Shown in pieces: positions 1 to 13,885 of a stretch of DNA of 64,000 nt. The DNA is taken from positions 42,793,139 to 42,857,138 of the forward strand of contig NC_092862.1 of the NCBI RefSeq assembly GCF_032062135.1. The letters run 5' to 3'. Position numbers and translations under genes: made by a program. Position 1 is the stretch's first letter. Every line of letters begins with the position of its first letter. The stretch is from Pyxicephalus adspersus (Eukaryota; Chordata; Amphibia; Anura; Pyxicephalidae). The notes under the pieces were generated by a model. That model did no database searches, was not told the origin of the DNA, and saw only the letters and a list, made by a program, of their open reading frames with translations.

Positions 1-3000
1 ACATTTCTAAATCCTTATTGGCATAGCTAACTATTATTTGTTAATTCCTGTGGTCTGGCTAGGAAATACTATTTTAATCTAGTTTTAGTGAGCACTCACA
101 TCTTTGTCAAGTCTGGCCATTAAAATGTGACCTTCATCCTTTGCACTGTATTGGACTGTGAGTTTCCCTATTCTTTACCACTTCCTTCAATTCCCTGTAC
201 TATGCTTTCCCTATTCCACTCATGTCATGCTTCTGGTTGTGTGTTCTTTTTTCTTCACCAACTCTTTCTTCATTCTGCGCAGTGCATGCCCTAATGCACA
301 CCAACCAACTCAGAGTTTGCCCAGTAATCCTATTTAGGTGCCCATAAGTTCTTCATTGTTTTTCACAAACCTTTTGGATCAACATTCAGAAATCTTTTCT
401 GTTTTGAATTATAATTATTTAATCACCCAATTGATTAGAGTTTGCTTTATAAATGAGATGTATTTGCTTACTGTTTGTATGTGTGTGTTTTGTTGTCACT
501 TGTCTTTGTGTGGCCTACATCTATTTAAAATATGCATTGATATATTGTAATAGGGATGTTCTTTGGCACCGTAGACTAAAATACAAAAGAATCTATCTGT
601 TTGGTCTGATCTTGTCAGAGTATATTAAACATTCTTTGGATTTGCAGAAAAATGAATGGGAAAAAGTATATGAGTGATTATATATAAAGAAAGATTGATA
701 TTAGAACATTTGCATTGTTAGTGTTAAAAGTCCAGTGCTGGAGAAGTGAAATGTTCAATTGATTCTGGCACATTGCCTAGTGGCTAAAAAATGAACAACC
801 ACACTTTCACATCCAATTTTAGTCCTTGAAACTATAAGAATGACTGCGGAGGGAACCTGAGCTATGTTGTCTGATCAGTTGAGTAGCTGATACTCCAGAA
901 TTATTAAGTTTAATGCCTGGAGGGAATTGTAAGTTAACATGTTAGTCCACATATTTTAATATTTATATATACCACTACATTTAATTTAGCTTTTTATATA
1001 TGATAGGAAAACTTGGCAGTAATTAAAAAAAAGAATACATTTACAGTCAGTGCATTTCATTCTTAAAATAATCTTTTCTCACTCATAATATATTTGGAAA
1101 GCTTGGCTCCACGTAATAACGAGCAGAAGCTGATGGGCAAGAACAGGAGAATTGCATGCTCCTATGGCTGACAAAGAAACTGACTACAGAAGCGTAGTGG
1201 ATGATTGATAGAAATGTGGGGCTGCCATACTAAAAATGCTACTTGTCTGGCCAGAATTGGTTTTAATACATTCAGAGTTGCTGATCCAGAACAAGTATGC
1301 AGCAAGTAGTCAGAGTTACTGATTGGCATGTTTGTTCCAGGTCAACGTGTTATAGATTAGATTTTAATCACCTCTGTCTCCAGCAGTTTGCAGAAGGCAG
1401 ATTTTTGAATAAGTGTTCTTTTTCCTGGCTTGTATTTGTTGAAATGTTGCTCTGTAGAGTATTTCCAGAAAGTCATCATAATTAGTATGTGTATAGCCAA
1501 TCAGTTTTTGATACAGGCTCAAGTAGAGGAAGATTTCTTTACTTCCTGTATGGTAATTAATTATCAATAGGACAGGAACTAAGGAAAAATCACTCCAACA
1601 GCGAAGTGCTATTTTAAGTTTAGTAGAATTGTATAACCTTTTTGTCTTTTCCCCATTGTAGATTTTCCTGCCCAGATAAATTTTGATTGCCCAGTAGATT
1701 AGATAGATTTTCTGCCGAGTAAATTTTCCTTTCCCCACTTCCTGCCTTTACCTCAACAAAATACGATGGGGGTACTATCCTTTCCCCATTCAATCCAAAA
1801 CATAAAACATTATGGTGGAATTACACTTTAAGCAACAGCTACAAGTCCCTGAATAAAAGTGCCAAATCAAAGCATGAAGCTGTGACTTGGGAAAACTTTT
1901 TTTTCTTTGGCTTGTGATTGCCTTATGTACTAATTATATCAGAAAAATTAAACCTAATTAAGTTAAATTTGACAAGACTATATTTTATGGTTAGATACAA
2001 ATCCACTCATAAAATTCTATAAAATTATACTTTGGTCAAAAAAAAAAAAACATTATTTCTGTGGGAACGTGGCCTACCTGTATAGAAGGTCCAATTTTTT
2101 TCCTAACATTCAATTTATGTAGCATTAATTTTTACTAATCTGTTTAAATAAGTAGAGTTCCTGGTAGTATTTTTTTTTTTTATATAAACAAAGCCATCTT
2201 CTATTTGTAGTTGTTAATGATGCACATTTTTCAGCAGTATGTATACTCCTATAGGAGACCCCTTTCTCTCAACCAAGGGGAATTGTGAAAAGTCCACCTA
2301 AATAAGTTGCAATGTTTCCAACAAAGCATTTACAGTTTCTTGATCTTTTGTATAGGGTTTTATTTATAAAACATTCCTTCAAACATTCTCTAGTGGGAAT
2401 TAATTCATGCCATTGAAGCACATGGACCTGGAAGATCCTCCCCCTGAGGGATCTCCTGTTTTACGAATAGAGCTCATAGAGTGGCTCCTATAGATATGTA
2501 CACATGGATGTGTAAAGCTGTACATAGAGGAGCACATGAATAAATAAAATTCTTGGTGTTGGATGTCCAAATTGTATTGCATAAAAGGTTAATAAAATTC
2601 CATCTTGCTGTGTGTATTAGGGAATTAAATTAAAAAAAAATTGAACCCCTGTTCTGTAAAAGCTGCTGCATCTTTAAGCTGTGTTGTCTCTTTTATATAA
2701 CCCACAGGGACGCTATAAAAAGTTGTCTTTAAATAGAGACTGCAGTAACTAGATTAAACTCCTAAATGAATGTTTGCTGAGTAGCAAGAAAATAAAAATA
2801 AAGAAAGTACAACAGTTGCATTGCCAAGAACCTGTCGAATCTCGTTTTGCCAGCCGACAAATTTTATAATGTCAAAAACAGAGTACGGTACAGAGGACAG
2901 ACTAGATGACTAACACACTGACTGAGGCAAGGAAAACAATGAGGAAGCTGTAATGACAGGCTAATGTGTTCAGTAAATGCGCTGTGTGCATGCATATGAC

Positions 3001-4015
3001 GTCCCGCCTGCTGGGTTATCTACCACTCTTTTAATGTTTCCATCAGTCATTTAATAATTACTCCTACATAAGACTTGGCAAATTGAATTGTGACTGAATT
3101 CTATCCTGTATATGGTAGGTTTACCATTTACTAATATGATCTTCAGTCGTAACACCAGAAAGGAGGACTCTGGAGAATTGTTTTCTGTTGATGGATTAAA
3201 AAGGAACTTTGCTAAAAGCACTATTAACTAAACTGAACATGTACCCTTGTTCAATGCAATTTTCAAAAAATAAGACATAGCTCTGTAATCGTTCTGGGTC
3301 AGATGATTCTATTAAGGGTTTGGAATCATCATGACAGCTAGACAACAAATGTTTTGGGAGGAAACCCTTCATATTTCTATAAAAACCAATGTAAATTTCC
3401 CCAAAAAATGATATGCAATCTATAAATAAACTATAACTTTTAAAAAAAGTGCACTTATAGTTTTTTGCCGAAATAAACTACCTCCATCCCCCAAATCTAA
3501 GTCAAATTTATGGTTGTAGCTTTTAACAGTATTGTAGGACATCAGTAGATGGTGCTGTGTCCTCATGTAAAGTGTGTAACAAACTCAGCAAATGCTAATA
3601 TTGTCTTAGAGGGCAAAAGTTTGGTATATACTTTATATGATGACATAATGCCATCTACTGGTTTGACCTGAGTAGATTGGTTTACTAATAGCATTATCAG
3701 GTTTAAAAAAAAAACTTGATTTATACTGGAGTACATACAGTACATACAATTGTGTGATTTTCTAGGCATCTTTGTCTACAATGTTGTCTAATTTCAATTG
3801 TGTGATTTTTTTTGGCTTTCACCCTGATATTATTAGGTAATAAAGCATAACATAATTTGCACACATTGTTACATTGTTGTGCCTTAACTAGATTCAAATA
3901 CAATTTTCTGGAATGTTAGAGGATTGCAAAGTAAATACACAAAATGAGGATGATTAATGTAAAGTGGATGTACAAAAACTGAGAATCTTTTTTCTAAAGA
4001 TGTTCTAAAAATGTT

Positions 4016-4017
<2 letters not shown>

Positions 4018-4073
<56 letters not shown>
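4018..4073. repeat. (TA)n microsatellite
   Basis: An uninterrupted TA dinucleotide run of about 56 bases. A minus-strand open frame of alternating Tyr-Ile codons through it is an artefact of the repeat. Confidence 0.98.
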
Positions 4074-4076
<3 letters not shown>

Positions 4077-7000
4077 TGCACCGATGCTTATTCTTTTAAT
4101 AGTAAAGGTCAGTCACGACCCTAGGAACATTACTGAGGTACAAAGTTCTATGTACTATTCTGTCTTGATTGATGATATGAGAATATGTATATTTCCTAGT
4201 CTAAATATCAGTTCTGGACACATAAGGGCTAAAGCTCAAATTTGCTTGGGTGACAAGTTCACCTAAATACTATTGATTACATTCTTTCTGCTAACATCTG
4301 TAGTTGTCAGTCCTAATTTGCTTGTAAACGGCAATATAACTGTCCTATAACCAAGTCCCATAAAGTCAATTTAGTTATTGTAAAGTGTGCTCACACGCTG
4401 ATTCTACTATGCCTCCTGCTTTGGAGAAGGTTGAACAGGGTTGCTGACTGTCAGGGACAGATGCCACGTAATGCACTCCATGCACCCATGTAATAATGAT
4501 CATATGGAGCACACACCATTAATTGCCCGGGATGTTTTTCTGCTGCAGGTAGACATGAAGCACAGACAGCTGTCTGCCTTGAGCCTTACACTGCTTTGTT
4601 ATCTCTGATTTAATATGCTAGTTAGAACCATATAATGAGCTTGTTATGAGTACAGGAATCTTGATACAATAGTAATTTGGTCCTGACCTATTTTATCAAA
4701 GCATTGTGTACATTAACCCTTGGGTTTAGGAATCCAGATCTATTTACTCTGTCAATACTAGATTATTAATTTCTTTTTTTTTTTCTACCCTGCCATCCTT
4801 TAAGAATATGAGATTGTTTTATACACATAAAGATGGTATGTGAGTATTCAAGAAGATTGTATGCTGCTATTGAGTGGCAGGACAGGATTTGAAAAGGATC
4901 AGTGAATCAAATGTAATGTACGCTTTGTTTGAGTCACCAAATCTATGTTTTGCTGACGGGCAGTATTTCGATATAAAAAGCTGCATAGGCACTTCCATTA
5001 AACAGGAGCAACAAAAACAGCATCTCCATTTTCATCCTGCCTTGCCTTTGTGACTTTGCTCAAAAAGCAAGGGGTTATTGTAGGAATAGTACAGCAAAAT
5101 GACAGCTTCTTTTCAAAACAATGCTGTTTCCAACCTAATAAATTATTTTAAATGTGCCAGCCTCTATTCCCAAGGGCACATCTGCCTGCATGCTTCTCCA
5201 AATTTTTCATTTTAAGGCTTTTAATGATGCATGGTAGCATGAATTTAGGTCTGTAAGTTAAAAATACAGTAAGGTTAAATGATAATAGATTTAGGTTTAG
5301 GAAGGCCTAAAAGGCATTATGTAACAGCAATGAAAATGCTACTATCTCAATTTTTAGCTGCGACTAGCTTAGTCCATACAAACTCATTTTCACTTCTTAT
5401 CCAAAAAAATATTTGGACCTGAAGTACAAGAGACAGGTTGTGCTTGACGTGAGGGTCCTGAAATGGGCAGGGGCAGATCATACGTGTTTGCAAACATTAA
5501 TTTCAAGTGCACAAGTCAAGTCACTTGTACAGGGGATATCTAGCGAATCCAATCAGGAGATCTGGATCAAGATCTGTCCTGTAGTTTACTCATTCCCACA
5601 CCAATTGTGGATGGTCAGAATATAAAAACACATGTGCTGTGCTATAAAACTTCAAATCAAACCACTTCCTACAATAGAATCAATTGGACCAGTAGATCTA
5701 ACACAAAATTGGCAATGGTTCTGCTCATGTGTAATAAGCCGAATCCTTTTACAAGATATACATAGAATTGTATTTTTCATGCCCCTCTGCCTAGTTGACA
5801 TAAATGTGAGCATGTGAGAATTTATGCATTTCTCTATTGACTTTCATATTTTTGACAAGATTTAAACTGTAAAGTAGAACAGTTAGAGCTAAACTCCAGA
5901 CAAACAGCCTAATAATCCACATATCAACATATACCTGCCAAAGAATTTGTATTTCTGCCTGTCCAATTCTGAATTTTACAGGAAATCTGTTTTCCTTTGC
6001 AGTAGTTTAGAAAAACTTCCATTAGCCTTAGACTGGGCAGTGAATATAGGAGCAGCATACTGAGCAGACCATAGTCTCTCTGCACTTTCTTTCTCTAAGG
6101 GAGTTCCTTTCACATGGCCACAATTATTTGACTCGTTGTGCTTCTTTTCCTCAAGTAGGTGGCTTTTTTGGCTGATACCAGTTCAAATTTAGGTACAAAA
6201 AGGACAAGGGTACTATGTACCTTGTAGTGTTGTTAAAATGTCACTATATATTGAGTGCTTTACCTGTGTGTAATTTTTCCCCGAAGCTATGACAGCCAAA
6301 CATAGCAAAGTTTTCTCTTCCTCGGGGTCCCTAAATGCCAATGTCATGCCAAGGAACATGGAGATATGTTGGGGAGTGCAGAAAGGCACTAACAAAGCCT
6401 TAAAAAAAGGAATGGAAATGTTCAAATTGCAATTTGCGTGCTTCAATGTGCTACAAAGGTGTACTAATCCTCTGCTAGCATTTAAAATAATACATATAGG
6501 AATGTGTTTATAAATACACAGCTGCATTATTTTGTGTCTTTTATACCTGTCTGAAGTTCAGCCTTAAATAATCAATGCCATAAGTTGCCGTTGATTTGCA
6601 TAAGAAATAAAGACTATTCACTTAGGAAAGTGAATGCTCACTTAGTATTGTTAATATGCTGATGCTTCACTTTAAATAACCAGTTATGTGCAAGGAAAAA
6701 TAAAAACAGACTTTTTAACTTTGTGCCTAATTAAACGATTCAAGTGTACTTCTTAACCTTATTCAATAAGCTAAGTGCATATTCATTCATTTTGAAAGCA
6801 AACCTACATTTACCAAAAGAAATATTCATTTTGCTAGGTGCACCTGAGTGGGTAAAGTTGTCTACAGTTGGAAATATTTAGCTTATGTAGACAAACTACA
6901 CTGTACTGGGCCATCTTCACAAACTGAAGTGATCAAAACATTGTCTAGCTGAAAACCTTTATGAATGTTTGAAACAAATAATTGCTAGGGACCAGTTCAT

Positions 7001-9620
7001 TTTATTACAGACGCCAAGGTTGTCCAAAAGCATTTGATGGCCACCTTACCAACTTTTCAAACTCTATGATGATATCAGTGGATAACAGCTTAGATTGCTT
7101 GGGGTGGGGGAGTAATTCAAAAAAGTGGAAAACATTGTCTAAAGTTGTTGCCTTTTTGATAAGCCAGTGATGGAATTGTCACTATGCTCCTCTTTTACTA
7201 TACGATACCAAACTGTCATGTCACAAACTCCAAAGGTAGTCTTGCTGGCTTTCTCCATAGACAATCATATGCATGTTTATTTACGAAGTTATATGAGTCA
7301 TTTAAGTCATATCAGTTTAAAAGACGATCTATCTGACTCCAATGGTATTCTGATGTGAAAGAAGATGTTTTGGAGGAAGATTGGGACTTTTAGGTTTTCA
7401 ACCAATTGTTAGCATACCTTCCAAAAAGTGTTTTTTTTCTAGAGGACCAACAATATCCAGAAGACATAGGACCCAGGTGCAAAACTTTGGAAACGGTCAA
7501 TTGGTTATTTTCCTGAAAATCACATAAAACACCAAATTTTCTTTAGGGCACAGAAATTAGGCAACATGTCATCATGGCTTCATGGTCTAGAAGTAAATCG
7601 GCATATTAGGTAAAAATGGCATTTCAGGTAAAATTTTCCATTAGCCTAACTATTGAATTTCTCATAAAATTGACGTTCCTTTGCCTTAGCAGGAATAGAA
7701 ACAAAACAAATAAAAAGTTACCAAATTAACGTTATTTCCTTTTTATTATTCCTGAGAGTTGCTGCATGACTAAGTAAAATGGTTTAATTAAACACTGCAC
7801 CATGACATCACATTCTGTGCAGGTTTTTGGGATCATAGATTTTAGTGTGGCATCCCGTATATGATATGCACGCTGTTCTATCTCTAACAACATGCTCATT
7901 TTAAGTTATGTTACCATTATAGGTTGTTTTGGCCTCAGCTAATTATAGTTTCCAGCAACATTTTAATGACCTTCATTTCGATACAGAACATTGTGCTTAA
8001 CATCTCTTGTTTTTTTACCCACAGGCAAAGTATTATATATTTTTTTTTTTAACTTGAGCAGTCAGTGGTTTCTAAATGAAATTGAACAAAATAATGATAA
8101 TATTTTTATTTGTTAGGCAGCAGAGCTGGTTTTTAATGCTTTGCAGTGACATGTGACTATACCAGCTGTTGTATTTAAAGGGAACCCATTGTAGAAGACA
8201 TTCCATTCCCTCCTGAAAATATGAGTTACCTTTTAAAGTGATCAATGAGCTTCAGTGGCTGGTTTATCAAAAGAATAGAAAATGTTGAAGAGTCGATGTT
8301 CATTGCTTAGTGGATCTACATTCACTAATCATCATATGTATAAAAAATGTGCCTGATCCTGCAAAGGACATGCAATCCTGATTACTCTTTGATCAATATA
8401 TCAATCAACCATCAATCAAGATTGTTTTTTTTTTAGATTTTTTTTTTTTTAGTCATCTATATAACTCGTTTTATATAGTTATTATGTATAGTTTTATATA
8501 GTCATATAATGGCATATCCAATAAATATATTGCAAGGTCTATGACAGCCATGGATAAGTAGAAGTAGATAGAAGGTAGCGCATGCATATTTTCCTATAAA
8601 GTGTTCTTTTAAATGATGTATAAAATATTGCGTCATTGTTAACCTTAGTATCTGAATAATTGTAATTTTGTTGCAAGTCTTATGAATGTATATATTTATT
8701 ATTTAAAATGCCTGACATTTTGTGTTTTCCTGTACACATCGTGTTATAATCATAACTGTAGCTAAAGCTGATGTCCAAGAAATTTCTTTTGTTGTTGGAA
8801 AGGACAAATCAATTGCAATGTAAAAAAAAGCTGTTTTACCTGCTGGTTTGCTTCAGTTAAGAAAATCCCTGCTTGTACTAATATAACAGCTGGCAAGCTA
8901 TATGCCTGTAAACTTAATGACCTCTCTATAGCACAGTATTGTATGTACAGTAATGCTGGTCATCAAACCCTATGACTGCGATTTCTATATGCGCACACCC
9001 CCTAACAGCAGGAAATACATAATCAAATGGCTGCATTACATCATGGGAAGCTTAATTTAAAGAGTACGAACAGTACTTTCAGTAACTCTGGTCACATTTT
9101 TATTTGCACATACATATGTGCGCGTTTAGTGCAGAATATATGCTGTGGGCAAATGTTCACAAACCTTTATATGATGTCTGTTTCCTGTTTTCTCATATTT
9201 AAATGTGGTGTAAAAATTTAACAAATCTTGCATTTATCTATTGAATGGTGGTAATATTATAAACCCTTTTTTCCCGGCTTTCCAGGCTGCATACATAGGT
9301 AAAGGTCTGGTCACAATTTAAGGGGAGTTTCACCTCTTAAAATAACACAACATACATCTTTAAGCATCCCTCAAAACATGTTATTTAAAAAATATAAAAT
9401 ATTTTTATTGTTGCACAAAAAATATGCTAAATGGTGTTCCCCATGTCACTTTTCAGCACTCATTTCTTTTTGACAGTATTTTGCCATAGGTCCCTAAAAT
9501 CACCCATTGACTAATGGGGTTGGCGCTAAAGTCAGATTTTGGCAAAGATGTTTTGACAAACCTGACCAGTTTCCATTAGCTATATCCTCCATAACTAATA
9601 AAATATATTTGGCTGAATTT

Positions 9621-9655
<35 letters not shown>
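9621..9655. repeat. (TG)n(TA)n microsatellite
   Basis: A short TG run passes into a TA run of about 24 bases. Confidence 0.95.
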
Positions 9656-10759
9656 TATTTTTTTACAGTTGGTATAATTAAATATCATTTAAAAAGGACT
9701 GTTTATGCAAATATTTACCATAAGTAGGCATATCTTACCTTATACCAAGATTATCCATTTGCTGAGTTCATACACATGCTTAGGAATGCACAAGAATGTG
9801 ATCATTATTTTACCAGAAAGGCACCCTTACTGACAACATAGGCTTGGTTTTAGTAAACCAGATATCACATTACATGTATATAATATATGCTACAGATTGA
9901 AGTATATAAGGCTATCAATTTCCAAGTAGCACAGGTTATCATCTGAAATAATATGCATTATGTCTGTGTATATAACACTAAGGAAAGTACAGGAATTATG
10001 GCTTAAACATAGTAATTGCCAGTTCTATGGCTTTTACATGTTTTACCAAATAACACTTTAGAGAAACTATCACCATTTCTTGCCCTTTCTGGTTTCTGCC
10101 ATTCCAGCCCATTGTTCAGACAAACAACCTGGAATTGACTTTCCTGATGCTTTAAAAAATAATCAAAATTGATATAAAATATATGAAAACATTTTATAAA
10201 ATTCCTTGCTATGAGTGGGTGATTACAGCTACACATCATTCTAGAAATGTTGCTTTTAGTTATTTGACTTATAAACTGGTTTTCTAAATTGCCAAGGTCA
10301 GTTACATGATTCTACCCAATAAACTATAGAAAAAGTCATTGTAAAAAATATGAAGCCATTTATCAAAATTCAACAACTGCTGCACACTGCCTCGCTAGTT
10401 CACAAATAGGCACATTTATTATACAGTTTAGCAAATGACAGTTTTTTTTACTGTTTCTTGTAAAAATTTTTACTTTTTCACAGACAGACCCTCAGATACA
10501 TAGAAAGATTTTATTAGATATACCTTAATATTCAGTTTCATAATAGAAATAAAAAATATATATATTCTTGCCCTTTGTTTTTTGCCCCCTTGCAGTTCTA
10601 TAAATAGGGAAGTTTAGTAGGTTAGCAAAGTCCTAATAACAAAATTATGAAAGGCTCTGTCCATTCATTTCATTAAATAATTTCCAAAATATTATATGTG
10701 TATTTAAAATATTGTGTGCATGTTGTTTGCCTGTAAAAGCCTCCTTTGTGTAGACAGAT

Positions 10760-11089
10760 TTGCATGAAATGGTTTTTCTAGCAGACTCAATGGCTGCCTT
10801 TTTCAGCCTTATTTACTGCAGAGGAAACAATAGTGGAGTCTCAGGGAACCATGTCTTTGTTATAGAGATGGTCAGAGTGCCACCCTTACAACCTGTTATA
10901 CCACGGCCATGGTTCTGCCAAGTTGTGTTGGACCCGAACTATCCAAGCACCATCAAATGGGCAGTCAGTCAGGCCCACGCTCTAGGCTTATCAGGTAAAA
11001 AATTCAGAGAATGGTTCTCAGAACAATACATGAGCGATGTTCCCTAGACCATATACGACTGGAGGAAAAGGATCCGTGATTTCACATGA
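10760..11089 (+). pseudogene. Possible decayed coding fragment, unidentified
   Basis: The frame from 10760 is open to a TAG at 11045 (first ATG at 10769). It continues open in the same frame for 13 codons after that stop (TIYDWRKRIRDFT) to a TGA. The composition is protein-like, with charged and aromatic residues in segments such as PRPWFCQVVLDPNYPS, KKFREWFSEQY and YDWRKRIRDF, unlike the Ile/Leu/Phe-rich translations of the surrounding AT-rich intron. It is not a cadherin exon. It could be a relic of a transposon or retrocopied gene. I cannot name a family, and chance is not excluded. Confidence 0.3.
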
Positions 11090-13828
11090 CCTGGGGAGAA
11101 GGCCTCGGGAGAAACGGCATTTGTACAGATTTTAGAAAAAAACACAGGAAGTATGTGCATGAGTGTTTTATTGAAGGGGGTAAGAAATGGTGGGATTGCC
11201 AGGGGGAAAACCAGGGGGCAAAAAAAATGAGCATTTTAGGTATCTGACTATCCTCCTCAGTATGGCCATGTTCCATAAACAAACATGATTGGAAGCACAG
11301 AGGATGAGCAAGTGCTGTTTATTCTCTATAAGTTATACTTGGCAAATTGTTTATAAAATCAGTAATTTCCAATAACTGCAAAAAGAGTAACAGGCATGGA
11401 GTCTAATATTTGCAATAATATAATTATAGCATTGGGTTTGCCACTGAAAAACAGGAAGTCCAGCTGTGCTGCCAAAAAGGACTCAGGTGCAATGCACAAT
11501 CTAGAGATGATTGTGCCTTTTTTATATAGCACAAAACAACAACCACAAATCATAGATGACATTTAGCAATGGGCTAAAAGTATGTAAATATGCAGGAAAT
11601 AACTAGAAAAAACAATCATTTGCTGTGGTATGAATATGACCTTTAGTTTGTGTTTTTTTTTTGTAAATACCCACCTTTTTGTTGAGATTTCTTCAACACA
11701 TCACTTCACACAAACTTTATTGTATTATAGTATTGTGAAAAGTGGCATCAGGCAGTGTGAACAGAAGATTGCCACATTATCTACCTAAGACTGTAATCCA
11801 ATTACCTTTTGTAATATCTAATTAATAAACACCTTGTTATGTCTGCACAGAAGATCATAAGCTATTGAGTTCTTTCTTGGTTTTGGGCTGTAGTTTATGA
11901 GCACTAAAAATATCTATGCAGGGATGGCCAATATTTTTTCTTGGCTTCCAGTGGGTTGTTTTTTTTACATATTTCATATCCATTTATTCATTATGGTATC
12001 CCAGAACCAATCTAAGTACATACTTTGAACAGGAATTAGAGGTGCAACTAACAGATTAGGAAAAGTTCATCCGGTGCTTACAGTCTATATATTTTTGTCC
12101 TTATATTTTATTTTCTCCTACTTGTTTGCTGTGTTATTTTAGGAATCAGTTGATCTATAGGCTTTGTTACTTGTTTAACCTCAGTCTATAAAATTGGGGG
12201 GACTTTGGAGGCAGGGTCTCATCTTTCCCTCCTGTTCATCACACAGGCTACATGCAAAGGTTTTCAGCATATGCTGCGTGATTTTAAGGTTTATTTACCA
12301 AAGAAAGCAATCATAACACCCTAAAGGTCCCTACAAAAATAGGTAAATAATCTATGAGACCTGAGCTGTTTGGGGAAATGGTGGCACTGACTAGCCAATG
12401 GTGGCTTTTGAGGCACAGTGATAACGACATTATAAGCACTTGTTCTTTCCTGTCTGAACAGTATCCAACTGAGTAACTACTGAGCTGGAAAGTTGAGGAT
12501 TCATACCCACTCAATATATCAGCAAAGATTGTTCAAAACAACTAAAAATTAACATACATGACAAAGTTTAATTAGTAAAACTTGTTGTCACAAAGGCCAA
12601 CAAACATGAAAGTATGTACTGAGTTGTAAAGCTCATTCCTCTCTTTCTGATATGGCCAATATAGGGGTGCTTGAAATGTATTCCAAATGCATTCCATGGT
12701 CACCTTCAAATCCTAAATTAACCTAACCTCAGTTTTTTTTCTTCTGTGCATAAAAGCAGCCACACTATTCTACAAAGCCCCATTGATGATTCCCGTATGT
12801 CTACCAACATAATTCACTATTCAAAATACCAGCAATCTATCAGTCATTTTTATTGTACAATTATATTTAAGTATTTATATACTTATATTATAGAGTTTGT
12901 TATACATCTAGTTCTTTTTTTTCTGGGAAAAAATATAGATTTTGAACTTGCTTTCATTTCTTGGCTATGTGCATTTGTCATTCCAAAATAAATGAAATCA
13001 TAAACACAAACCAATGCACATGCCAGAATTCTTTATGACTTCGCTGTGTATATTTCCTCGGTTTTATATTTGCACAGAAATATTATACTGTAATGCTTGC
13101 TGTTTCTTTTCTGATTAGTACTATAAGCTGAATATCTGCAGTCATACAGTAACATATTATTTCCTTATCTATAATGCATAAGCCATTTCCTAACAAAGTT
13201 ATATTATACATTTTATTACTTGAATAGTGAGCCTTTTATGTTTCTGTTGTAATAGTTAGGGTTAAGTGTTTCAACAATTAGAATTTCAATACATAGTTTA
13301 AAACCTCAGTCAAAGCTCTGTGTGCTCAGTGTTTTAAATGGAAAACATCAGTTATATATTTTTTTTTAATAAAATGTGCATGCTCCATTATTGTCATCCT
13401 TATCCTTATTTCACTACTTAATTAGTCACAGACCTGGAACATGCATGTATATGTCAGCTGTCTTTTATTCAAAAATGTTAAAGACTTGTCAGTTCATCAT
13501 CTTAGGATCATATATATATCAGACCCATAATTTATATTTCCGGTTTATTAATTGTTTATTTAAAAAAAACTAAACTTGTGAACAGGTAGGTTCATTATTT
13601 CAGATTCGACAGATGATGTTCCCATTAAATAATCTTACCTTCCTGGTCTCAATTTTTTAAATATACTCAACTTTCCTTGCTCTGTCATGGGCCAGCCATT
13701 CTCACATGGTTCTCTTTCGGTTTCTGGATCTTTGGCAATCTTGGTTCATCTTGGATCATTCTTTCCCGGCAATCAGCGGAATGCCCCCTGCATATAATGC
13801 ATATTAACAGCTATGTGTACACTAAAGA

Positions 13829-13885
13829 AAAAATTGTGAACAAGCAATAATTCTGCAATTAAGAACCTGCCTGTTCACAATTTTT
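13829..13885. repeat. Near-perfect inverted repeat
   Basis: Arms 13829-13846 (AAAAATTGTGAACAAGCA) and 13868-13885 (TGCCTGTTCACAATTTTT) pair at 17 of 18 positions around a 21-base spacer. It could be the core of a small palindromic element or a cruciform-forming sequence. No flanking duplication was recognised. Confidence 0.6.

Noticed and set aside
1364..1738. 124-codon minus-strand frame in intron 2
   Set aside because: It is a Lys/Ile/Tyr-rich translation of AT-rich DNA with no family resemblance.
3884..4081. Minus-strand frame with alternating Tyr-Ile
   Set aside because: It is a direct translation of the TA microsatellite.
11924..11965. CAGGGATGGCCAATATT-type start resembling an hAT terminus
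   Set aside because: No matching inverted end or target duplication was found, so it is too short to call.
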